Positions 1-5,794 of a stretch of 10,423 nt of DNA are shown here, in pieces (within the stretch, counting starts at the first letter, position 1; every line of letters begins with the position of its first letter). Source of the stretch: Acidobacteriota bacterium (lineage in GTDB: Bacteria; Acidobacteriota; Terriglobia; Terriglobales; Acidobacteriaceae); the NCBI GenBank assembly GCA_028873155.1, contig JAGWML010000099.1, positions 1 through 10,423 on the forward strand. The letters are read 5' to 3'. Position numbers and translations under genes: made by a program. The notes beneath the pieces are model-generated. The model was given only the letters and a program-made list of their open reading frames with translations. It did not search any database and was not told the origin of the DNA.

Positions 1-1
1 A

Positions 2-232
2 AGCGCTGCGCAGATGGCGATCGCTCCGGCGCAGGATCTGCTGGAGCTGGGCTCAGAGGCGCGCATGAATACGCCCGCAGTGGCGACGGGCAACTGGAGC
101 TGGCGCGCGCCGGATGGCTGCTGGACACCGGAGCTGGCCGAACGTCTGGCGGCGCTGGCGAAGGTCACGGACCGGGACAACGATCCGTTTGGACTGGAAG
201 CAGGCGAACCAGCGGCGCGTGCGACGGCCTGA
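2..232 (+). CDS. malQ: 4-alpha-glucanotransferase (amylomaltase), C-terminal fragment
   Basis: This is the 3' end of a gene that enters from the left edge. The frame is open from base 2, so the methionine at base 14 is internal and not a start. The visible 76 residues carry the block QDLLELGSEARMNTP followed by GNWSWR, which is typical of the C-terminus of GH77 disproportionating enzymes of the Thermus/plant DPE1 type. The arginine and asparagine in this block belong to the conserved end of the barrel. After it comes a short helical tail (ELAERLAALAKVTDR), as usual for the family. The enzyme transfers alpha-1,4-glucan segments between maltodextrins in the cytosol during glycogen or maltose metabolism. 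The catalytic residues lie outside the window. The stop is 57 bases before the ATPase start on the same strand, so joint transcription is possible, but no functional link is implied. Confidence 0.88.
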   Translation, partial: SAAQMAIAPAQDLLELGSEARMNTPAVATGNWSWRAPDGCWTPELAERLAALAKVTDRDNDPFGLEAGEPAARATA

Positions 233-289
233 GATGCACCGTTAAAGAGACAGGAAGCGAACGGGCCAACGTTGGCAATCGGACGGGAC

Positions 290-1087
290 ATGGCGAGTGC
301 GGCGATTGAAACAGAGAGACTGACGCGGCGGTTTGGCGCGCTGACGGCGGTGGACGATGTGACTCTGACGGTGGCGCCGGGTCAGTTCTTTGGATTTCTG
401 GGGCCGAATGGCGCGGGAAAATCCACGACGATCAAGATGCTGACGGGGCTGCTGGAGCCGACATCGGGAAGCATTCGCATTCTGGGCGAACCGTTCCACG
501 CGGGCGCGGTGGAGCTGAAGCGGCAGATTGGCGTGACGCCGGAGGGCATGGCGCTGCTGGGACGGCTGACGGCGACCGAGTATCTGCACTTTGCCGGGCG
601 CATGTATGGGCTGGACCTTGCGACGACGCGGCAGCGCACGGAAGAGCTGCTGCAGTTCATGGACCTGGCGAGCGACCAGCGCAAGCTGATTACGGATTTT
701 TCGCACGGGATGCAGAAGAAGCTGGCGCTGGCGGCGGCGGTGATTCATGCGCCGAGCGTGCTGTTTCTCGATGAGCCTTTTGAGGGCGTGGATGCGATTG
801 CGGCGGGCATGCTGAAGGGCCTGCTGCAGGGGATGATTCAGCGCGGGGCGACGATTTTTTTAACGACGCATGTGCTGGAGATTGTGGAGCGGCTGTGCAG
901 CCATGTGGCCATCATTCATCACGGGCGGCTGGTGGCGAACGGGTCGATTGAGGAACTGCGCGCGGGCGTGGCGTCGCGCCTGCCGGGCGAGGAGAGCAGC
1001 CGCAGGCTGACGCTGGAAGAGATTTTCCTGTCGATTGTGGGCGCGGAGCCGGGGGCGGTGGCGCAGGAGCTCTCGTGGCTGGCGTGA
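290..1087 (+). CDS. ABC exporter ATP-binding subunit
   Basis: A 265-residue nucleotide-binding domain that powers an ABC-2-type exporter. Numbering from the ATG at 290, Walker A is GPNGAGKST (about 38-46) and the stretch IGVTPEG replaces the usual Q-loop, as in drug and antibiotic ABC-2 ATPases. The signature is the divergent FSHGM, Walker B is VLFLDEP with the catalytic glutamate, and the switch histidine is in TTHVLE. A C-terminal extension of about 45 residues follows the catalytic core. The frame also opens at a TTG at 272. I prefer the ATG because it is the stronger codon and has a purine-rich GGACGG just upstream. The gene overlaps the membrane subunit, which indicates one exporter made from coupled translation. 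Homology is certain, but the substrate cannot be read from the sequence. Confidence 0.9.
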   Translation: MASAAIETERLTRRFGALTAVDDVTLTVAPGQFFGFLGPNGAGKSTTIKMLTGLLEPTSGSIRILGEPFHAGAVELKRQIGVTPEGMALLGRLTATEYLHFAGRMYGLDLATTRQRTEELLQFMDLASDQRKLITDFSHGMQKKLALAAAVIHAPSVLFLDEPFEGVDAIAAGMLKGLLQGMIQRGATIFLTTHVLEIVERLCSHVAIIHHGRLVANGSIEELRAGVASRLPGEESSRRLTLEEIFLSIVGAEPGAVAQELSWLA

Positions 1088-2778
1088 GCGCGAGGCCGCG
1101 GTGGCAGGACAGGGGACCGCTGGGTGGGCTTGCGCGGGCGCAATACGCGGCGCTGCTGCGCGCGCGCTGGCAGATGCTGACGCACAGCCTGCGCACGCCG
1201 GAGGGCTATTGGGAGCTGGGTGCGCGCGGCCTGGGCGTGATTTTCTACTGCATGATGGGCGTGGGGCTGAGCATCGGCCTCGGCTTTCTGGCGTATGTTC
1301 TGGCGGCGCGCGGAGAGTGGAGCCGGATGCGGCTGCTCTTCTGGACGCTGCTGCTGATCTGGCAGTCGGTGCCGATCGGGCTGGCGTGGTTTCAGGGGCA
1401 CTCCGACATGGGGGACCTGCTGCGCTTTCCCTTGAGCTTCGGGTCGTATTTTCTGTTGCATCTTGTTTCAGGCGTGGCGGACGTTTCGACTTTGCAGGGC
1501 GGGCTGTGCGCACTGGGGATCTGGATTGGCGTGGCGGTGGCGCGTCCGGACCGGGCGGCGTGGGCGCTGGCGGCTGTGCTGCTGTTTGCGGCGATGAATG
1601 TGGCACTGGTGCGGCTGACTCTGGTGTGGCTTGACCGATGGCTGGCGCGACGGCGCTCACGGGAGCTGGTGGGCGCAGCGCTGGCGGCGCTGGTGCTGAG
1701 CGTGCAGTTGCTGAACCCCGCTCTGCGCAAGGAGAACACGGAGCATCGAGTGCCGCGGCATGGGCCGGTAGTGGAGGAGCCGCAGGGCAGGGCGTGGCCG
1801 CAAGGCACCGCGCGGGCCGCGGAAGCCGTGGACCGCTGGCTGCCGCCGGGGCTGGCGGCGCGCGTGCTGGCGCAGCCGAGTGGCGGTGAGGCAGGACTGG
1901 CGCTGGCCGAGCTGGGCGTGTATGGCGCGATTCTGATGGCGCTGCTGGGACTGCGCCTGAGAGCGGAGTTTCGCGGAGAAGACCTGAGCGAGGTTGCCGC
2001 TTCGGGTGCAGGCGCCCGGGCGGCAGAGAGCGTGCCGATGCGCGGCGCGGGGCCGATTGCGGCGGTGCTGCAGAAAGAGGTGCGCACGGCGCTGCGGTCG
2101 ATGCCGGTGCTGTATGTTATTGGCGCTCCGCTGTTCATGGTGCTGGTGCTGAGCAGCCTGCTGCGCGCCAATGCGACGGAAGGCTGGGGAAGAACGGCGA
2201 TCGCACTGCCGGCGTGCCTGGCGTATGCGCTGATGGGGGTGTCGCAACTGATCTTCAACGCGCTGGGCACGGAAGGCGCGGGGGTGCGGCTCCTGTTTCT
2301 TTCTCCCACGCCGGTGCGGGCGGTGATGGTGGGGAAGAATCTGTTTCATGGATCGGTCTTTGCGCTGGTTGCGGCGACGGCGTGGGTGCTGACGAGCGTG
2401 CGGGTGGGGTGGCCGAATGACGTGCTGACGGCGGCGACGGTGGCGTGGCTGCTGTTTGCGCTGCCGGCGAACCTGGCGATTGGGAACCAGTTCTCGCTGA
2501 AGATGCCGCACCGGATGGATCCCGGAAGGCTGATGCGGCGGCGCGGATCGGCGTCGAGCGCGTTGCTGACGATTCTGGTGCAGTTCGGCTTCATCGCGAT
2601 TGCCGCGGTGGTGTTTGTGGGGTGCGCGCGGCTGGGGCGGTTGTGGATGGCGGTGCCGGTGTTTCTGCTGTTGGCGGCTGGCGCCAGCTATGCGTGGCTG
2701 CGCGTGTATGACGGGCTGGACGAGCTGGCCGCGGCGAACAAGGAACGGCTGATTGAGACGCTGACGCGGATGGAGTGA
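1075..2778 (+). CDS. ABC exporter membrane subunit, large polytopic protein
   Basis: A 567-residue membrane protein and the evident partner of the preceding ATPase. The GTG at 1075 is chosen because an AGGAG at 1065-1069 sits 5 bases upstream. A second in-frame GTG at 1084 would overlap the ATPase TGA by 4 bases but is too far from that site. The reading gives a 13-base overlap and so translational coupling. Hydrophobic stretches suggest about 12 helices, near 53-77, 88-106, 120-155 (two), 160-182, 198-215, 275-293, 344-362, 375-397, 424-442, 450-470, 495-516 and 522-541. A soluble proline- and arginine-rich loop lies between about 216 and 274. The two halves look like two ABC-2-like membrane bundles joined in one chain. 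I do not recognise a named subfamily. The substrate is unknown. Confidence 0.82.
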   Translation: MAGVSARPRWQDRGPLGGLARAQYAALLRARWQMLTHSLRTPEGYWELGARGLGVIFYCMMGVGLSIGLGFLAYVLAARGEWSRMRLLFWTLLLIWQSVPIGLAWFQGHSDMGDLLRFPLSFGSYFLLHLVSGVADVSTLQGGLCALGIWIGVAVARPDRAAWALAAVLLFAAMNVALVRLTLVWLDRWLARRRSRELVGAALAALVLSVQLLNPALRKENTEHRVPRHGPVVEEPQGRAWPQGTARAAEAVDRWLPPGLAARVLAQPSGGEAGLALAELGVYGAILMALLGLRLRAEFRGEDLSEVAASGAGARAAESVPMRGAGPIAAVLQKEVRTALRSMPVLYVIGAPLFMVLVLSSLLRANATEGWGRTAIALPACLAYALMGVSQLIFNALGTEGAGVRLLFLSPTPVRAVMVGKNLFHGSVFALVAATAWVLTSVRVGWPNDVLTAATVAWLLFALPANLAIGNQFSLKMPHRMDPGRLMRRRGSASSALLTILVQFGFIAIAAVVFVGCARLGRLWMAVPVFLLLAAGASYAWLRVYDGLDELAAANKERLIETLTRME

Positions 2779-2856
2779 AGGCGAGGGAACAGAGTCGCGG
2801 CACGACGATCGGATGGGTGCGGCGAAGGCGTGCCTTTTAGGACCGCGCTGCTCTGG

Positions 2857-3009
2857 CTGCTACGAAAGGTGAATGGACCTGGTTGCCTGGTTCGGGCATC
2901 GTAGAAAAGCTTGGACGCGCGACTGGTGGGATCGAGAGATGAAAGAGGTAACCTCACGCATGCATTGGTATGAAAATACTGAGGTTGCGATGCACGTCTG
3001 CTACGAAAG
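2857..3009. repeat. 12-bp direct repeat, copies 141 bp apart
   Basis: The exact 12-mer CTGCTACGAAAG occurs at 2857-2868 and again at 2998-3009 in the same orientation. A chance match of this length inside a stretch of about 300 bases is unlikely (a few per thousand by simple counting). It could mark two sites for one regulator, a small duplication, or the footprint of an inserted segment. I see no inverted ends that would make it a transposable element. Confidence 0.6.
2945..2986. repeat. inverted repeats upstream of the PqqD-like gene
   Basis: Two overlapping symmetries share one arm. GAGGT-A-ACCTC (2945-2955) is a compact 5-1-5 palindrome. AACCTCA (2950-2956) is also the reverse complement of TGAGGTT (2980-2986) across a 23-base loop. 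A GAGGT motif therefore appears twice within 40 bases, about 110-150 bases upstream of the -10 candidate. This would suit a regulator operator. No known regulator family is identified. Confidence 0.4.
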
Positions 3010-3093
3010 TAATCCTATTCGCAGTTACCGGAAATGTTGGAAGGATTACCAAGTAGTGGAAGAATCCGTGTGGTTGCTCGATTCCGATTCGGG

Positions 3094-3099
3094 TATACT
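3094..3099 (+). promoter_or_regulatory. -10 box candidate for the PqqD-like gene
   Basis: TATACT matches the sigma-70 -10 consensus at five of six bases and lies in an AT-richer stretch. The hexamer 17 bases upstream (TGGTTG, 3071-3076) is a poor -35 box, so an activator may be needed. Transcription would begin near 3106, inside the in-frame upstream extension. This supports translation from 3143 or 3161 and not from 2873. Confidence 0.4.
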
Positions 3100-3160
3100 T
3101 CAGCCCAAGTGGGGATGGCAGGGGCTAAGTTTAAACGGAAAGATGGATGGGGTGGACAAG

Positions 3161-3622
3161 ATGAAGGTAGAGCGCACGAATGCTGAGATCGTTGAGAATG
3201 CTCTGCCCGACGGGTCGCGGGTAATCATTGACTCAAGAAATGACAGAGTGTACGCGCTGAATGCGACGGCGGGGGCTGCATGGGATGCGTGTGTGGGCCC
3301 AGTAACTTTGAGAGAAGTGACTGAGCGTATGCGAAGGAGTTTGAATCCAGCGGTGACTGAAGATCTGGCGGAGGAGGCGGTCGCAAGTCTGCAAGAGCAG
3401 AACCTCGTGATTGCATCGAATGCATCGGCTGGAACCTCACGTCGGCAGGTGCTTGCCTCACTTGGTGCAATTGCCCTGCCGCTGGTTGTGTCGATGACCC
3501 TTTCGGATCAAAAAGCCTACGCGAAACGTGCAGGGTCTGGCCATCAGGACGACGATGGGGAGACAGAGCATTTCAACCGTCCCGAAGCAATCGTCAGCAA
3601 AAGTAAGGGCCCTCGCGACTGA
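3161..3622 (+). CDS. PqqD-domain (RRE-like) protein with internal Tat-like signal and polar tail
   Basis: A 153-residue protein. Residues about 5-88 look like a PqqD/RRE fold. They begin with a beta-rich part (LPDGSRVIIDSRNDRVYALNA), then the hallmark GAAWDAC helix and a helical half ending in SLQEQNLV. PqqD-type domains bind leader peptides and present them to modifying enzymes. After a short linker, TSRRQVLAS (92-100) has a twin-arginine pair (R94-R95), followed by a hydrophobic run (101-114) and an AYA signal-peptidase-like site (119-121). A charged 32-residue tail (122-153), rich in D, E, K and S, completes the protein. The ATG at 3161 has GGTGG 5 bases upstream. An ATG at 3143 is also possible, but the in-frame opening to 2873 is upstream of the likely transcription start. 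The gene has its own terminator and sits before an HPr-kinase-like gene. The PqqD call is fairly safe. The function of the tail is unknown. Confidence 0.72.
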   Translation: MKVERTNAEIVENALPDGSRVIIDSRNDRVYALNATAGAAWDACVGPVTLREVTERMRRSLNPAVTEDLAEEAVASLQEQNLVIASNASAGTSRRQVLASLGAIALPLVVSMTLSDQKAYAKRAGSGHQDDDGETEHFNRPEAIVSKSKGPRD

Positions 3623-3649
3623 CAGGCGAAGCCTTCCAGGATGAAATAC

Positions 3650-3680
3650 AAGGCGGCTCGATACGGGCCGCCTTTCTTGT
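3650..3680 (+). terminator. intrinsic terminator after the PqqD-like gene
   Basis: AAGGCGGC (3650-3657) pairs perfectly with GCCGCCTT (3667-3674) around a 9-base loop and runs into TTTCTTGT. It lies 28 bases past the stop of the PqqD-like gene. It also overlaps the start of the longer upstream frame of the next gene (ATG at 3641), which argues against that start. The two genes are probably separate transcription units. Confidence 0.68.
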
Positions 3681-3709
3681 GCGCGAACACAGCGCCGAGG
3701 CCGCGACAG

Positions 3710-3715
3710 TATAGT
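3710..3715 (+). promoter_or_regulatory. -10 box candidate placed for a leaderless transcript
   Basis: TATAGT matches the -10 consensus at five of six bases and ends 6 bases before the ATG at 3722, so transcription could start at or next to the start codon. No Shine-Dalgarno sequence precedes this ATG and no convincing -35 box lies 16-18 bases upstream. A leaderless mRNA is the simplest reading. Confidence 0.42.
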
Positions 3716-3721
3716 GATTGC

Positions 3722-4507
3722 ATGCCCGATACCCATCTACTCCGAGTATGCGCGTATGGGTGCAACCTGCAGGTTGAGGCCCCTAGCCGCGATGTGCTGG
3801 AGGTTTTGGAGCGGCATCTGTTGCCGGGGCTGCCGCGCGTTGCTGCATTTGAGGGCGAGCCGGACGGGGTCGCGCGGTTGCGCGCGGTGGACGGCGGTCT
3901 GGAACTGGTGACTGAAGAAGGCACCAGGGTCTTTGCGCCATCGGCGATGCAGATGTTGCAGTTTTTGATCCGGGCGCTCGACGACACCGTGATTCGTAGC
4001 CTGCGCGGCTGGTTTGCTGTGCATGCGGGTACAGTTGCATGGAGGGGGCGGGCGCTTCTCATTCCAGGCATGTCGCATGCGGGCAAGTCGTCGCTGGTGG
4101 CGGCGCTGCTGCGGCGGGGGGCGACCTACTACTCCGACGAGTACGCGATGATTGACGCGGAGGGGATGGTGCATCCCTATCCGCGGCCGGTGCTTCTGCG
4201 CAATGGGGGCCCATTCCAGGAACCCATGCTGCCGACCGCGCTGAACGCGGAAGCGGGGCGCGGGCCGGCGCCGGTGGGGTGGATCTTTCAAGTGCACTAT
4301 GCAGCCGGCGGGGCATGGAGCGTGGAGCCGATGGAGCAGAGCCGCGCGGTGTTTGCGCTGCTCAGGAATACGCCGCACGTGCTGGCCGATGCGCCGGAGA
4401 TGATGCGCTGCTTTGAACGCGCGGTGCAATCCGCGCAGGGCTTTCACGGGGAGCGTGGAGAGGCAGAGGATGCCGCCGAACGCATCCTGCAGATTGCGAG
4501 CGCGTGA
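3722..4507 (+). CDS. HPr-kinase-like P-loop protein
   Basis: A 261-residue cytosolic protein with no membrane segment. The N-terminal 95 residues are a variable domain. The C-terminal part matches the HPr serine kinase C-terminal fold. It has a conserved histidine in VHAGTV (H101), a P-loop GMSHAGKSS (116-124) and the acidic SDEYAMID (138-145) in the place of the HPrK metal-binding aspartates. True HPr kinases have GDSGIGKSE and a CRH and C-terminal region that are not seen here, so this is a relative and not HprK itself. Similar proteins occur next to PqqD-type proteins in peptide-modification loci, and in some lasso-peptide clusters the relative phosphorylates the peptide C-terminus. The frame also opens at 3641, but that start lies before a terminator. 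The ATG at 3722 directly follows a -10 box. The neighbouring PqqD-like protein is the likely partner. The actual substrate is unknown. Confidence 0.74.
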   Translation: MPDTHLLRVCAYGCNLQVEAPSRDVLEVLERHLLPGLPRVAAFEGEPDGVARLRAVDGGLELVTEEGTRVFAPSAMQMLQFLIRALDDTVIRSLRGWFAVHAGTVAWRGRALLIPGMSHAGKSSLVAALLRRGATYYSDEYAMIDAEGMVHPYPRPVLLRNGGPFQEPMLPTALNAEAGRGPAPVGWIFQVHYAAGGAWSVEPMEQSRAVFALLRNTPHVLADAPEMMRCFERAVQSAQGFHGERGEAEDAAERILQIASA

Positions 4508-4530
4508 GGGGCGCGAGGTGATGCGCGCCC
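4508..4530. terminator. possible bidirectional hairpin between convergent genes
   Basis: GGGCGCG (4509-4515) and CGCGCCC (4524-4530) form a 7-bp GC-only stem with an 8-base loop. It fills the 27-base gap between the convergent kinase-like gene and hyaD. Neither strand has a T-run after the stem, so intrinsic termination would be weak. Confidence 0.35.
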
Positions 4531-4534
4531 AACT

Positions 4535-5074
4535 TCAGGAAAGAGAATGCAGAGGCACGGCGACGCAGGACATTGGTTCCGGTTGCACGGCTGCAAACGT
4601 GCGGAGGTGCGGCGTCAGGTCCAGGTCGTCGAGGATCATGAGGACCGCGGAGCGCATGGCTGCCGCGCCGGTGGGCGAGAGGCTCATGGTGATGGGCTGG
4701 CGCGGGTCAATAGTGATGGCGTAGAGCGTGACGCCGGGCCCGCCACCCTGGATGTAGAAGACATCAAGCAGATCTTTCACGCCGACATCGTGCGCGGTGA
4801 GCGTGGGCGGGTAGTCGCGCGCGAAGCGCGGCTCAGTGCGCGTGACGGTACCGGGCGGGTTGCCATCGGCGGCGGCGTCAATGAGGATGATGCGGCCGGC
4901 GGACTGCAGCGGCTCCAGGAGGGTGAAGCCGCCGGTGCCGCCGTCGAGGAGCTCGACTTCGCTGGGCAGAGCGATCTGCTCCAGGGCGCGGATGGCGTGG
5001 ACGCCGACGCCTTCGTCGCCCATGAGGACGTTGCCGAGCCCGACGATGAGAGTCTTTTCCCGTTTACTTGACAT
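4535..5074 (-). CDS. hyaD: [NiFe] hydrogenase maturation protease
   Basis: A 179-residue endopeptidase that removes the C-terminal extension of the hydrogenase large subunit once nickel is in place, acting in the cytosol before Tat export. The family fold opens with VGLGNVLMGDEGVG (11-24). The three nickel-sensing residues of the HybD/HyaD family are at the expected places: E21 in DEGVG, D66 in ILIDAA and H95 in TAHDVG. The conserved DGGTGG (44-49) is also present. The length is close to that of E. coli HyaD (195 residues). Its ATG lies inside the hyaC 3' end, an 11-base overlap that suggests coupled translation. It is the last gene of the operon. Its substrate in the same operon, HyaB, has the matching cleavable tail. 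The usual followers hyaE and hyaF are absent. Confidence 0.93.
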   Translation of the reverse strand: MSSKREKTLIVGLGNVLMGDEGVGVHAIRALEQIALPSEVELLDGGTGGFTLLEPLQSAGRIILIDAAADGNPPGTVTRTEPRFARDYPPTLTAHDVGVKDLLDVFYIQGGGPGVTLYAITIDPRQPITMSLSPTGAAAMRSAVLMILDDLDLTPHLRTFAAVQPEPMSCVAVPLHSLS

Positions 5075-5789
5075 CCTTCACCCGCTCGAATTTCCACCCG
5101 CCGACGATGGAGGAGATGGTGGCGCGGCCTTCGATGTAGTCGTGATAGAAGGCGAGGTACACGTGGATGATGACGAAGCAGACAAAGAACCAGAGAAAGA
5201 TGTGGTGCCAGAAGCGGACGCCGAACTCGCCGCCGAGCAGAGGCACAGCCCACATGAAGAGGCGCGGCAGCGAGGATGTGCTCATGTTGGAGTAGAGGGC
5301 GAAGCCGGTGATCATCTGCAGGAGAAAGACGATAAAGGTGATGAAGTAAATGAAGGCGGCCAGAGCGTTGTGGCCGGTGGAGATGGGGCCGTGCATCTTG
5401 GTCTGCAGCACATCGGCCTTGATGACTTCGACAATCTCGTGGCGCTGGGCTCGCGTGAGGGGGAGGAACGTCTTGAGGCGCGCGTACTTGTTGCCGACGA
5501 AGCCCCAGTAGAGCCGCGCCATGAAGTTCATGATGTAGATCCAGGCGGAGACGAAGTGGATGAAGCGGACCCAGCCGAACCAGTACTGCTGATAGGCCTC
5601 GGGCGCGTAGAGCAAGTGGAACGGGTGGCCGATGAGGTAGCCGGTGATGCAGAGAGCGACGAGCGCGGTGGCGTTGATCCAGTGGTAGGCGCGGACGGGA
5701 AGCTCCCAGACGTAGACGCGCCGGTACTCAGTGGGCGCGTGGCCGTTGGAGCGGAAGATGTCTTGGACGGGTTCTCCGGAAGTGCTCAT
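5064..5789 (-). CDS. hyaC: hydrogenase b-type cytochrome subunit
   Basis: A 241-residue integral membrane di-haem cytochrome b that anchors the hydrogenase and passes electrons from the small subunit to the quinone pool. Four hydrophobic segments lie near 36-55, 73-97, 141-165 and 190-215. Likely haem histidines include H36 (AYHW), H78 (FIHF), H140, H195 or H196 and H209 (IIHVY). The order and length match E. coli HyaC (about 235 residues). The frame continues upstream to 5864, but that would run 70 bases into hyaB. The ATG at 5789 gives a 5-base gap after hyaB and a family-like N-terminus (VYVWELPVRAYHW at 25-37). The 3' end overlaps hyaD. Its presence indicates a respiratory uptake enzyme and not a soluble or cofactor-linked hydrogenase. 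Confidence 0.93.
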   Translation of the reverse strand: MSTSGEPVQDIFRSNGHAPTEYRRVYVWELPVRAYHWINATALVALCITGYLIGHPFHLLYAPEAYQQYWFGWVRFIHFVSAWIYIMNFMARLYWGFVGNKYARLKTFLPLTRAQRHEIVEVIKADVLQTKMHGPISTGHNALAAFIYFITFIVFLLQMITGFALYSNMSTSSLPRLFMWAVPLLGGEFGVRFWHHIFLWFFVCFVIIHVYLAFYHDYIEGRATISSIVGGWKFERVKDVK

Positions 5790-5794
5790 GGGCG

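Larger units (their letters stand above)
2779..3142. other. AT-richer intergenic region, no convincing gene
   Basis: This gap of more than 360 bases separates the exporter from the PqqD-like gene. By hand count 2941-3060 is 44% GC, far below the exporter genes. A frame in phase with the PqqD-like gene is open from an ATG at 2873. Its translation is rich in tryptophan and resembles nothing I know, and a good -10 box lies inside it, so I treat it as non-coding leader. The region holds a 12-base direct repeat, a 7-base inverted repeat and a -10 candidate, each listed separately. No tRNA, terminator of good quality or transposase remnant was seen. Confidence 0.55.

Noticed and set aside
860..2511. 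Several long minus-strand frames opposite the exporter genes
   Set aside because: They are rich in R, P, A and H with no recognisable motif and oppose clear ABC genes with Walker motifs and membrane helices.
2825..2838. AAGG-CGTG-CCTTTT as a terminator for the exporter operon
   Set aside because: The stem is only 4 bp, too short to be credible.
3641..3721. The 27-codon upstream extension of the kinase-like gene
   Set aside because: It coincides with the terminator hairpin at 3650-3680 and a -10 box at 3710-3715, and adds no family-like sequence.
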